A stretch of DNA of 64,000 bases from Carnegiea gigantea (taxonomy: Eukaryota > Streptophyta > Magnoliopsida > Caryophyllales > Cactaceae): positions 326,501-390,500 of the forward strand of contig JAKOGI010000833.1 in NCBI GenBank assembly GCA_029747015.1. Direction: 5' to 3'. This document shows, in pieces, positions 1 to 10,866 of this stretch. Under the pieces are notes generated by a model. That model was not told where the DNA came from. It made no database searches and was given only the letters and a program-made list of their open reading frames with translations. Numbering within the stretch: the stretch's first letter is position 1; each line of letters opens with the position of its first letter. The position numbers were made by a program, and so were the translations under genes.

Positions 1-1394
1 CACTTTCCTCGAAGATTACTGGGGAGGTCCTCTTTGTATGCCAGCACGGTGCATATTTTTATGCCTTCTCTAAAGGGCCTTGGAAGCCTTATGGTGCTAC
101 ACCCTCTCAACTACCAAATCCAATTCCTACTTAGTTTTGTTAATTTTCTTTTTTTATTGTTAGGCATCTCCTAAAGTGGTTTCTTGCTCTTGATATTGTC
201 ATTTTCAATCCGTCATGCCTTTCTTCCTTTTAAACTTTCAATATATACTATTCAGGATATTTTAACTAAAAAGAAGAAAAGTTTCAATACAATTCATTGT
301 TCATCTACTCTCTTCTTGCTCTACCATAAAATTTTCAAAACTTTCAATGTATACTACCAGAAAAGTTTTTACTCCTAAAGTGGTTTCTTGCTCTTAATAT
401 TATTGTGAGGCTTCTCCTAAAGTTGTTTTACAAATATGTGTCCTTTTTCAATTTATTAAATTATGCTCTAGTGAAAAGCAAGAAGTTTGAATTGAATTTC
501 TGAGTTTTTAGTTAGTTTATGAACTTGCTTTCCTGCCTAATAAGGTCCAATCTTCCCAATCTTTGTCTACTCTCTTCTTTGTTGTTTGCTTCAAGTTGTA
601 ATGAGGCCCCATTGGGTTCCTTGTTGTAAGTCGCCTGAGAAGATAGAAGTAGTTTGTCTATTAGCCCAAGGCTTTTTCCTTTCATAACTTATATGTCCTC
701 TGTGGCTATCGATTATCAGCTGCTATGGGCGCACGCAATCTAATCATCCATAAATGCTACCATTGCAAAGAATTGGTCCTCTTCGATGGAGGCTAGGCTA
801 CAATATCCATCCTTCCTTTTCTCTACTCTCTTTTCTATTACTGCGGTACACTATCTTCCTTTCCATGTTCTGGGGTACTAGTAATGACTCCTGCTCTCGC
901 TCGCTGCAAGTCGCACTTTCCTATCCTCCTTTAGAGGGTAGTCCCGACTTTATCCTCGCTTCTGTTCGTTCTGGTGTTCCATCTTAAAGAAAGATTTTAG
1001 CAATTTCTTGCTCTCCAGCTTTGGAGTTTATGTAAAAGCCCTATCTTAATAATTTTGAGATTTCCTGATATTTTCACATTAGCCTTTTTCTTTTTAATAC
1101 GCTCATTTTTTTTCTTCGACTTGGGTAAGGGGCGGAAGGTAATTTGAATTAATTATATTATTACTCTTTTTACATCCAGTATGTGGTTCTAACTACCTCC
1201 ACGCACTCCTCTTTCCTTGCTTTCATCCCCCAATCCGGCGAGGGACTTTTTCCATCAAAGAAAGGCAAGGGCTGAAGCGAAGAATGCCCGATAGAAAGTT
1301 GAAAAAACACAAGCTTGTCAGCAAAGTTTGTTTTTTTTTTTTCCCTTCACTTCAAATCTAAAAATTTGTCTAACTTTAGTTTCCGGTCATTGAC
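1..1394. other. Unassigned flank, no supported gene
   Basis: No convincing gene is visible. Positions 2-117 can be read, with one frame change near 57, as a short protein-like end containing 'DYWGGPLCMPARCIF' and then 'AFSKGPWKPYGATP'. I do not recognise its family. The stretch 600-1300 is a mix of CT-rich and purine-rich blocks (for example around 880-1000 and 1200-1310) that resembles plant mitochondrial spacer DNA, which would make it a companion of the plastid fragment next to it. That is an impression of texture only. The open frame at 754-987 has no recognisable motif and is not called a gene. Confidence 0.3.
169..401 (+). repeat. Short direct repeat pair (about 29 bp)
   Basis: The block beginning TCCTAAAGTGGTTTCTTGCT occurs at 169-197 and again at 373-401 with one visible mismatch. 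A shorter third echo (CTCCTAAAGTTGTTTTA) starts near 414. Nothing identifies it as part of a known element; a local duplication is enough to explain it. Confidence 0.7.
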
Positions 1395-1813
1395 TCAGCA
1401 TTTGACATTTATTTACTAGAAATATTAAGAAAAATCAGGGATGAACATTTTTTCAATAAAGGATTCAAATTATTTTATCGACATAAGTGTTCTATATCGA
1501 TCAATTTCGAACTATTTTTTAAAGAAAACTATTTCGGTATTAACATAGTGGTAGAAAGAATACCATGTTGTGCCTAGACTTCAAACGGTTTAGCTTTAAC
1601 CATGTTAATGATCCCCCATTATTGGTTGATTGATAGAGAATCAAAGTAGATTTACCAACAAATCGTGAAATGTTATGGTTTTGACATATTCTTTCTTTAT
1701 TTATTCAGAAGTAATTCATGAAATCGTGTACCTTTCGCACCTGTATATAAAGAAAAAAAAAGAAGTACAGCTGGTTGAATCCAATATATTCTTGAAATAA
1801 ACAAGCTGCACAA
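1395..1813 (-). other. atpF group II intron fragment (plastid-derived)
   Basis: This sequence follows the atpF exon 1 remnant in transcription direction. Position and base composition fit the 5' part of the plastid atpF group II intron. Exon 2 is not present, so the transferred fragment stops within the intron. The assignment rests on context; a comparison with any plastome would settle it. Confidence 0.55.
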
Positions 1814-1945
1814 ACTCCCTTTCCAAAAAAGATCAATAATGCTGAGATTTATTAGATTTGCTGCTAAAATATCGGTATCAAACTCGAAACTTCCGGCGGA
1901 TGGCCAGTGACCGAACAAAACGAAAGAATCGGTTACATTTTTCAT
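1814..1945 (-). pseudogene. atpF: atpF exon 1 remnant (ATP synthase CF0 subunit I)
   Basis: The minus-strand reading starts [20 protein letters not shown] and continues with '[13 protein letters not shown]', which is the start of plastid atpF, the b-type stator subunit of the CF0 part of thylakoid ATP synthase. After 'INLS' about ten bases of the usual 'VVLGVLIFF' stretch are missing. The frame shifts there and then resumes the exon end 'GKG', followed by intron-like sequence. Only exon 1 is present. The ATG is at 1943-1945. With the deletion and no exon 2 it cannot make a functional subunit. Confidence 0.85.
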
Positions 1946-2239
1946 ATGAGCTCCTCTTATAGATAAATTTAAAAAATTGTTAGATTGCTTCATCTCTTTG
2001 CTACTTCGAAATAGAAAATCAGTTCAAAAATTGATTCAATTTTGAAATGAATTGTTTTTTATAATTGAGATTCCCAATAACCAATAAGAATAATACTTAT
2101 TGGAATAGAATTAGGTAGACGGTTTCAAGTGAATTGCGAAATACCTCTTTTATTGCTCCTTTGGACTAAAAAGGGGAAGGAAGAAAGCCAATGGGTAACA
2201 CTAATTCCTCATCCTCAAATCAGTCCTTCCTGTAGGTTA

Positions 2240-2674
<435 letters not shown>

Positions 2675-2984
2675 TTATTCCATTGCATCTATTCATCTAG
2701 TCAAAATAACTAAAAATTCCAAATTGAAGTAGAAATCATAATATTATTGAATCATAAGATCACTAGAAAGACTTCATCTTTTTTAGTTCCTATTTGTATA
2801 GTCTTTCCAAATCAATACAACTTTACTGTTTTCATTACCTTATCTAATCATTCTTCGAAACATCTAATCTACTTCAGTTAACTTATAGCTATTGGATTCC
2901 ACATACCTGGCTAATGTTAATATTATTGAATCATTAGATTGTTAAAACCACTGATAAAGGTTCGATTGTTACACTAGCTAATGG

Positions 2985-3585
2985 TAAGAAAGTCCTAAAG
3001 AAGGTATTACGACATTTTTCACTAATACCAAGACTCTAAAGGCTATTCATGTCATCAAAACTGCAAATTTCTATGAGATGGCATGAAGATGGGCATAAGA
3101 AAGATGGTAAACTAAGGCATCCTACTTATTCCCCTACTTAGGAAAGACTAGATGAACATTACCATGAATTTTCTATTGATCCTAGGAATGCTAGACTTGG
3201 TTTGGCGAGTGATGGATTTAGCCCGTTTAGTATTCTTAGCGCATAAGACAGTTTATGGCATGTTGTCTAGACAATGTATAATCTACCTCTGTGGTTGTGC
3301 ATAAAACAATCTTATTTTGTTCTCTCACTTATTATTCCTGGTCCAAAAGCCCCTGGCAATGATGTTGCTGTATATCTATAACCTTCAGTTGATAAGTTAA
3401 AACAGTTATGGGATAGGGTTGATACGTATGATCTTAAGTGTTGAAACTATTCATATGAAAGGTGCATTGATATTGATAACAAATGACTTTCCAGCTTATG
3501 ACAATTTATTGGGAATGGGGATAAAAGGGAGGATGGCATGTCCTCATTGTAATATAGATGCATGTTCTTACTACTTGAAAATTAA
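2985..3585 (+). pseudogene. CACTA (En/Spm) TNP2-type transposase remnant
   Basis: In one plus frame from about 2985 the reading is 'KVLRHFSLIPRL', a stop, 'RLFMSSK', then MRWHEDGHKKDGKLRHPTYS at 3073. It continues with 'DPRNARLGLASDGFSPF', 'YNLPLWLCIKQSYF' and 'LIIPGPKAPGNDVAVYL'. After a frame change it ends with 'RMACPHCN'. These are ordered signatures of the TNP2/Transposase_21 family of plant CACTA elements. The frame contains several stops and one or more frameshifts, and neither end of the transposase nor the CACTA termini are visible nearby. It is a fossil fragment of about 200 codons from the middle of the protein. Confidence 0.85.
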
Positions 3586-3934
3586 GTATTAAGAACATCT
3601 CAGGAAGTAGTGAGAATAAAAAAAAGTAGAAAAAAAAAAGTGGAGGAATAGAATCTAGACATTTGCAAGGATAAAATATTTTACCACATGGTAAATTATG
3701 TAGGATAAGATCAAAATTAAGTTTGATAAGACAACTGGAAAAAAGGGTAGTTCATCTAGCAGTTAAATAGGAAAATCGGGAATGGGAAATTTCTTTCTAG
3801 TAGATTTAAAAGCCCACACAAAACCCATCCTTCCTATTTACTTCCTATCTCCTACTTACCCCTCCCCCCATAGGCCAACACAATAAGTAAGAGGGCAGAG
3901 CCGCCTTGTCCACTACCAGCTGCATCCCTCTTAG
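3586..3934. other. Unassigned AT-rich stretch
   Basis: Between the transposase remnant and an inverted LTR there are A-rich runs (3619-3640) and a CT-rich block (3828-3870). I see no coding signal, terminal repeat or RNA gene in it. Confidence 0.5.
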
Positions 3935-5195
3935 GGTATGGAATGGCTATAACCCTAGCCTATGCCTGCAAGCATATGGGTGTTATAGTTTAGAAAAGAT
4001 ATCGTTCCTACAGAGACCAATCGTAATCTATGGAGTTTTATCATATAAAAGTGCTAATCAAGCAAATTTCAATTGACAGTTTAAATGATGATATAACCTA
4101 ATTGGAAACATTCAATCAATTTAAAACATCTCGAGATTTGTTCCACCTTGTAAATATGTTGGTCAATGGAATGTATCATGCACTTGATCTACAATGGGGG
4201 ATTGAAAGGGGTGCAATCATAAGAATTCAATCTTTTCTTTTGAAATAAACTGAATTGACCAAACTAACCAATTATGATTCTTTCAAATGCCCTTGTTTAG
4301 TCTAAGTTTTGGATTTTTGATGGCTAAAAGTCCTCTTAAAAGTGAATCTTTCTCAAGCATCACTAAGTTAAGTCCTATCTTGTCGATAAACTAGCAAGTT
4401 TTACCTTTCAGTTCTTTACTTAACTATTTAGAATTAGCAAATGAATTTGGCCAAAATTCACCCACAGTAATTCCATGCGCAAGATAGAATTCAACTGATT
4501 CCAATCAAGAACAAGCATAGCTAAATAAAAGATGAGAGATTCCAACATCAATACTTAGCCAACAATCCCTGGATTGAGAAAACTACTCACACATACCTAA
4601 ATAACAATAACTAAATAGAGTTTAAGAGTAGAAAACTTAGCACAATTTGGAGATCCTCCAAGGGCTTCCCAACTTTGCAAGGGCTCCAAAATAGCAAGCA
4701 CTTCTTCAACACTCAAAACTAACTAGAAATCTAGACTAAACTTAGAATAATGGAAAATAATGAAAAAAAAAAAACTAGAGAGTAAGAGTTCTCTTTTTGC
4801 TGTGCCTCCTTCAAATCTGCTACGAAATGACCCCATTTAAAGAAAGACTCGATCAACCTCAGCCATACGATGAAGGAAAATAAATGGACTTGCAGTTACG
4901 GTCTGACCAGGAACGGTGGCCTTCATCATAGACCATCTGGATTGAGCTCTGTCTTGATACTCTTCTGTTCTTTCTTCCTTGCATGGGTATAGTGACCTGG
5001 GAGTATTCATGGAGAGTCAAAATACACTCACTTATGGTCAAATTTGGGGTTAAATGGTCCAAAAACCCGCAAAACACAGAATAGAACTATACTTGAGCGT
5101 AAAACAGAAAAATAACTGCATAATATATCATAAAACACATAATTCTCCCTAAAATGGCACAAAATGACCTAGAAATAGGGTGCACTTTAATGACT
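3935..5195 (-). repeat. Diverged Athila-like LTR, inverted (solo or orphan)
   Basis: Read on the minus strand this stretch is collinear with the LTRs of the Athila element at 10867-19788. Shared landmarks on the plus strand are 'ACCTTTCAGTTCTTTACTTA' near 4405, 'TGGCCAAAATTCACCCACA' near 4450, 'AAAACACATAA' near 5130 and 'GGTGCACTTTAATGA' at the end. These match the reverse complement of the Athila LTR start. Identity is much lower than between the two LTRs of F, so it is an older relative. No Athila interior adjoins it on either side. The assignment is by eye. Confidence 0.6.
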
Positions 5196-5532
5196 TACCA
5201 ACACCAGTGCGCGGCCACCCCACTGCAGCCGAGCTCTAAGGGCAATTCCCATACATATGAGTGTTCTAGGACTTTTGGTGGGGTCCACGTGGTGGTGGAT
5301 ATACCATATTCCCCCAAGCTAATTGAGTTAAATTCTGAGGACGAGCCCGAGCTCGGAAAGAGATTAAGGAGGGCCTGAGCTCGAGGAGCAACCTAAGGAG
5401 GAGCTAGAGATGTAGGAGGTAGACACCGAAGAGAATGAGGAGTCTAACCTGGAGATGACTGACAACAACTCTTGCAACAATGAAGATGATGACGCTTCTA
5501 ACCTTGATTACAATAGGTCACACGATCATTAA
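5196..5532 (+). pseudogene. Remnant of pre-gag accessory ORF (element A)
   Basis: The reading 'GGVHVVVDIPYSPKLIELNS' is followed, after a frame change near 5370, by an acidic stretch ('LEEQPKEELEM', stop, 'EVDTEENEESNLEMTD') that ends 'ASNLDYNRSHDH' and a stop at 5530-5532. It parallels the end of the intact accessory ORF at 41688-42506 ('VVIDIPGTPEVTVISF', acidic tail, 'SDPDYDPSKDR'). Function is unknown. Its conservation between two diverged copies shows the ORF belongs to the family and is not a one-off. Confidence 0.7.
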
Positions 5533-5822
5533 AGCTTGGCCCGTCTTTATTTATGCTATAGGTTTATGATCTTCTTTTTATTCATGCAGTACAACTGGCA
5601 TGAGGTTAACATTCCTTTTTGCACGTTCACACGTATATGTGATGTATATAGGTAGGCAAACAAGTAATGATGATGTACTTCACCTTTTCTTTTTGGGCAT
5701 AGGGCGGATCTAAATAGGGGACTAACTCCATGTCCTTTTATGTACAAAGGGAGTAGGATGGAAATCCTAGCTAAAATGCAGGGTTGCAATGAAATGATTC
5801 AATATGAAATTCTTTTAGGGTT

Positions 5823-5836
5823 CCATATATACATAC

Positions 5837-5919
<83 letters not shown>

Positions 5920-5972
5920 CACATATACATATACATATACATATACAAATACATACATACATATACATATAT

Positions 5973-6017
<45 letters not shown>

Positions 6018-6063
6018 GACCTATAGACAAATAGATATGTATTAATATATATATATATATGTG

Positions 6064-6108
<45 letters not shown>

Positions 6109-6151
6109 CATATACGCATGCACACACACAGATATATATATTTTTATATAC

Positions 6152-6208
<57 letters not shown>

Positions 6209-6242
6209 TATATATATATACATATACATATTTATATATATA

Positions 6243-6323
<81 letters not shown>

Positions 6324-6349
6324 TTATGTACATGTGTGTGTGCGTCTAC

Positions 6350-6437
<88 letters not shown>
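5823..6437. repeat. Large compound microsatellite (TA/CA/TACA)
   Basis: About 600 bases of mixed simple repeats: (CATA)n at the left edge, long (TA)n runs, (CA)n at 6069-6106, and (TATG)n at the right edge before coding sequence resumes at 6437. It lies between the accessory-ORF remnant and the gag zinc-finger region of element A, so it occupies the place of the gag capsid. The many open frames across it are repeat artefacts. The 5533-5822 stretch before it is spacer between accessory ORF and gag, similar in kind to 42507-42939. Confidence 0.95.
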
Positions 6438-6442
<5 letters not shown>

Positions 6443-6721
6443 CCAGAAGAAGCTTGCTCCTGCTCCTTCCGAGAGTCATCCTGCGAGCTTAGCAGAGCCT
6501 TATGGGAAATATCGAAGAAGTAACCGCACCACTCTTGAGTGCCGAATGAGAACTAACAAATGCATGTGGTATGGTAGCCTGAGCACCTCATTACTGCCTA
6601 TCCCTGAAGATTGGAGGCTATGGACAAGGGCTTCCACCTCTATGGCCCATAGCTGTAGGAAGGGCATATGTGTTGAGCAAGAAGGAAGCTCCCACCTCTG
6701 GTATGGTAGTTACTGGAACTC
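6437..6721 (+). pseudogene. gag C-terminal (nucleocapsid) remnant, element A
   Basis: The frame starting in the microsatellite runs into '[20 protein letters not shown]' and '[19 protein letters not shown]', the nucleocapsid part of gag seen also at 22160-22390 and 43741-44091. The first zinc-knuckle cysteines are lost ('[14 protein letters not shown]' where a CX2CX4HX4C knuckle should be). The capsid part upstream is missing. Confidence 0.75.
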
Positions 6722-7258
6722 TTTTTTTTTTTAATTTTAAAGACATTTTATGTATTATTTTATTCAGTTACCACCTATTCATTTATATCCACTCAATCTA
6801 CCATGCATCTAAGCCTTGAAAATAAGGAAACAGAAACCAGTTATAGAATCAAGTTACCCAATGACTCTAGAGTTGAGTGTCCTATCTCTTATAAACGTGT
6901 CCCAGTTACTATTGGTGGGATAGTATTCCCTAGAGTTCTGAATCAATTTGACCCATCAGACTTTAATATCATTCTGGAAATGAGCTAGTTGTGTACTTAT
7001 AGGGCCAAGATAGATTATAAGGACCTTAAGGTTATTTCAAGGGATGAACGAGAGAGAGAAAATATTTTTTATAGGCAAAGGGATGAAAAATGTTATCCTT
7101 TAAATTCTGTTATGAAAGCAAGTGAGCTCGTATTTCAAGGATATATTGGGTATTGGTGTTATTCTATTAACACTCAACCAAAGGAAGAAAAAGTAGAAAG
7201 TGAATTTAGAGATGTCTTCCTAAAGAGTTACTGGGACAGCCCCACAAAGAAAAATTGA
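6722..7258 (+). pseudogene. Aspartic protease region remnant, element A
   Basis: The reading 'MHLSLENKETETSYRIKLPN' at 6803 and 'FDPSDFNIILEMS' match the chromovirus protease region, which is 'DFDIILRMNWL' in the copy at 44163-44432. The catalytic D-S/T-G motif expected near 6760 is not readable. In-frame stops follow at 6986-6988 and 7256-7258. The protein would have processed the Gag-Pol polyprotein. Confidence 0.7.
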
Positions 7259-8400
7259 TTTTGAGATCGAATTAATTCTTGATGCCCAATCCATCTCTAA
7301 AGCCCCATATCATATGGGGCCCAAACAGAGCTTAGAAAACTGAAGTTTTGGTTAAATGACTATTACAGAAGGGATTTATCAGACCAAGTGTGTCACCATG
7401 GGGTGCCCTAATTCTATTCGTGTAGAAGAAAGATGAAGCCTTAAGGATGTGTATCGGTTAAAGGAGATGAACAAGATTACCATCAATAACAAATACCTAT
7501 TACTCTGAATATATGATTTATTTGATTGATTGTAAGGAGCAGAAGTCTTTTCCAAGATTTATTTGATATCATGATATCATCAACTTAAAGGCATTCCTAA
7601 AATCGCACTCAGGACCAGGTTTGGTCACTATAAATTCACTATGATGCCTTTTACTTGACCAATACCCCCGCGGCCTTTATAAATCTTATGAATAGAGTTT
7701 TCAGACCCCATTTGGACAAGTTTATGGTGGTATTTACAGACAATATCTTGATTTACTCCAAAGACAGAGACGAACACATTACCCATTTGAAAACATTATT
7801 GTAGACCTTGAGGGAACATCAATTACATAACAAATACGAGAAGCATGAGTTCTAGTTAGAAGAAGTGGCACTTTCGGGACATGTGGCTTTAAAAGGAAGG
7901 GATTAAGGTTGATTTACGAAAGATAAAAGCAATTATAGAGTGTCCAAGACCCACAATGTTATTGAGACTATAAACTTTTTGAGTTTAGTTGCGCATTATC
8001 GAGTTTTGGGAAGGATTTTTCAAAGATAACATCTTCTTGACCAATTTATTGGAGGAAGCTATTAAGTTAGCATGAAGATAAAGTGATAGCTTATGCCTCA
8101 CAACCGCTCAACCCTTATGAGAGAAATTACCACAACTATGAGTTGGATCTAGCAATTATGATTTTTGCACTAAAAATTTAGAAACATTACTTGTATGGAG
8201 TACCTTGTGAGATCTATACTGATCATCAAAGCTGGAAGTACATTTTTACTTCGAAGAAGTTCAATGTGTGGCAAAGGTGTTGACCAAAATTGCTTAAAGA
8301 TTATGACTTGGACATCCGACATCACCAGGAAAGGCAAATGTTGTCGCAAATGCCCTGACTAGGAAGGCACAACATAACCTGAATGCTATAGTGATTACTT
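7259..8400 (+). pseudogene. Reverse transcriptase and RNase H remnant, element A
   Basis: Scattered over several frames are '[12 protein letters not shown]' near 7370, the fingers 'KELN'-type region near 7460, and the palm motif at about 7730-7750, where '[11 protein letters not shown]' replaces the active 'V-DD' form. The second catalytic aspartate is therefore asparagine. RNase H landmarks 'YASQPLNPYERNYHNYELD' near 8090 and 'IYTDHQS' near 8215 follow. At least five frameshifts or stops are present. This is a dead copy of the enzyme that copies element RNA to DNA. Confidence 0.8.
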
Positions 8401-9236
8401 GGTTAAACTTGTTGAGATAGCTTGAGAACTTTGGTGTTTAATTAGTGTCATATGGGCAAGCATCTAAAAATATCAATGGATCCAACTCTTTTAAGTTAGA
8501 TCCTGTAGTACTTCACGACCTATAACTAACATTTGCATTTAAAGAAATCATAGAACTCCTAGTGGTCAATGCTGCGAAAGTACTAGCACAAAAATCTACA
8601 TAAAACATCAGGTTAAAATGATGACAGATATTAATGACAAAAATCATCTTGTGGGTCATGAAGATCTTCTCCAACACTAGATGAGGTGACCGTCATTAGA
8701 AGACTCTTGGAATTAGACTATTGGAGCCAACGAAAAAGCTATGATGATAAAAGAAGGAGACCCCTAGAGCTTTAAGTAGATGATAAGGTTTTTCAGGGAG
8801 TTTCACCAACTAAGGGTATAAAGAGGTTTGAACTGCAAGCTAAATTAAGGCCAAGATCTATTGGACCATACTAGTTTATTGAAAGATTGAATCCCGTAGT
8901 TTGTCGACTAGATCTGCTTGCATAACTTGAACATGTGCATAACGTGTTCCTTACCTCACAACTCAGGAAGTACACTTCGGATCCTGACCACACTGTTATA
9001 ACCAAATACATTGCGGTCATTGACGGTCCAGTGCACGAAGAGCACCCCATCCAATATCACAGGATTAAGCAGCTACACAAAAAGCAGATACCTCTAGTCA
9101 AAGTAATTTAGACAAATAACCTCCTCAGAAGCCACTTCGAAAATCGAAGAAGAAATAAAAGCCAAGTACCAACACCTATCTGAGGCACTCTTGCATATCT
9201 GCAACAAAATTCATAAGCTTCGAGGATGAAACTCTT
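8401..9236 (+). pseudogene. Integrase remnant (core deleted) and chromodomain-like tail, element A
   Basis: After the RNase H end the zinc-binding H2C2 and DDE core expected of integrase are absent. A stretch at about 8637-8740 (starting AAAATCATCTTGTGGGTCAT) leads directly into the integrase C-terminal part ('KSYDDKRRRPLEL'-like, 8740-8790) and on to the tail 'EEHPIQYHRIKQL' near 9035 and 'EEEIKAKYQHLSEAL' near 9150. Element B carries the same deletion with the same bridging sequence (24150-24250). Confidence 0.7.
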
Positions 9237-9241
9237 TAAGG

Positions 9242-10866
9242 GTTTTATTATCGTTAAATTTCAGGTGAATCGATAGCTGGCCTTGATAAATACGTTTTAA
9301 AGGGTTAAATTTTTTTATAACGACCAAAAATTTTATTTCAAGCTACAAAAAAAAAAAATCAATCACCTAAAGTGTGTTTTCTTTTAGGCCCAGATTCATT
9401 TAGGCGTAATTTTAGCCCAACAAGTTACTACCCATTTGCTTAGCTAATTATCCTAAATTATGCCTAATATCATTAGTAAAAAGATGCTTTTGGAGTTTAA
9501 AAATTCAACCAAGTATTATTTAAGTCATTTTCCACCAAGTAAACTATCAAAATATCAAGCTTCTCTCTCTCCTCCTTTTTCTAGTTCAAAGTGAGTAAAC
9601 CCTCACACTCTTCTTATTGATTTTTAGTTTTGATCCTCATTTATGTCAATTTTGATTGTTGATCATGTAATCTTGATAGAAATAAGAATTATTTTGATGT
9701 TTTAATTTTTGGTTGAGCTTGAAAGCCTGCAAGGGTTAACATTGTTCATGATCATGCAACCTTAAGTTTAAAGTGATGGATTTAGATTGTGTTGTATTTG
9801 ATTTTGTGATCTTTTGCATTAACAATGGATATCATGATGTTTTATGTTGATTTTAAATGAGTTTAAGTGCAAGTAGAAGTTGGGGATAAGCTAGGATTTT
9901 ACTAATCATGGGTCGATTAGTTTATTTTTAGCTTCAAATATGTTGATTGTATATAATTGGATGGAAAATAAAATTTAGATGTGTTGTTTAACTTCGATAA
10001 TGCCTTAAGGTGATTTTTACAAAAAGGGGTGGGTTATGGAAAGTTTCTTAAATTGATTAAAAAGGGGTTGTTTTGTACATTTATGTAAGTAAGTGAGTTT
10101 ATGTTTGTGTTTTAAGTGTTTTTGTAAAGAGAAGAAGTAAAAATTAGATGAAGATGATTATGGAGTAAATTTGAGTAACATGACTTTGTAAGGTGATGCT
10201 AAGGAACAAATCATGGGTTAGTGATTTTAAAGGGTGAATTTAGAGGAAAATTATGTGAAGAAAAGGTTGAGAGCATGGGCAGTAGGGTTGTGAATAGACC
10301 CAAAACAATGGTCCCTTTATGAATAAACTCGTAATGTTCGGTCTGTCCAAAAATTCTTATTTTCGATGGATAGGTACATCAATGAGCTATTTTTCAAATG
10401 CCTTTTGAATCACTTCATTCCGAGTTTTGCGGAAAATGTTATAGCTAATTTTCTAGGACTGCGTAACATGGATTAAAGTTGTGCACAGTTTTGTTTAAAC
10501 CCTATTTTAGGAGCCGTGTTGTGGTAATTAGGTTTCACACTATGAATGAAAGTGTCATGGGACATCTTAAGCTTTTCATGTTGCATTTTATGGCTCAATT
10601 TGAGGTTGAGGATGAAAGATATGAATTTTCTAAAGTAGCCCTTGAAATGGTAATATGAAGAAAGAAATCGTGGGATTTGAGGATACTATCATGAGGTTCT
10701 AAATAATTATGGATATTGCAAAGAAAGTATAAAGGTTATTGAGTTCAATAACTTGGATTGTATATAGAAGCTTACTTAGGTTGAAAAACCGAGTTAAATG
10801 TGCATTAGAATGAAATTTGAGAAGTAGGGAAAGCAGTGAGTTAAGATCGGTTTCTATCAGGCCAAG
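9242..10866 (+). repeat. Chromovirus LTR, left part (shared by A and B)
   Basis: From 9242 (GTTTTATTATCG) this matches the LTR of element B starting at 24903, so about 129 bases of LTR start are missing here. It continues beyond where B's right LTR is cut (25667). Its middle has the same landmarks as the LTR at 39684-41479, such as 'CCAAAAATTCTTATTTTCGATGG' at about 10345 and 'CCCTATTTTAGGAGCCGTG' at about 10500. It stops at 10866, where the Athila element F begins, and resumes at 19789. Small open frames inside are not genes. Confidence 0.8.
10862..10866. repeat. Target-site duplication of element F (left copy)
   Basis: CCAAG lies directly before the F LTR start, and CCATG lies directly after the F end (19789-19793). 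Four of five bases agree, as expected for an old 5-base duplication. Confidence 0.6.

Larger units (their letters stand above)
5196..9241 (+). mobile_element. Element A: decayed Ty3/gypsy chromovirus interior
   Basis: In plus order this holds the end of an accessory ORF, a microsatellite where gag capsid should be, the gag zinc-finger region, protease, reverse transcriptase, RNase H, a mostly deleted integrase and a chromodomain-like tail. The order and sequence match element B (20999-24773) and the better preserved copy at 41480-47407, so it belongs to the Tekay/Del-like chromoviruses. Stops and frameshifts occur in every segment. No left LTR or primer-binding site is visible at 5196; an unrelated inverted LTR abuts it. 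The right end has lost the polypurine tract border and about 129 bases of LTR start. Confidence 0.85.

Noticed and set aside
754..987. 77-codon plus-strand frame
   Set aside because: Composition reflects a CT-rich tract; no homology recognised.
5740..6523. Several long open frames on both strands across the TA/CA repeat
   Set aside because: They consist of Ile-Tyr, Thr-His and Cys-Val alternation from simple repeats and have no coding meaning.
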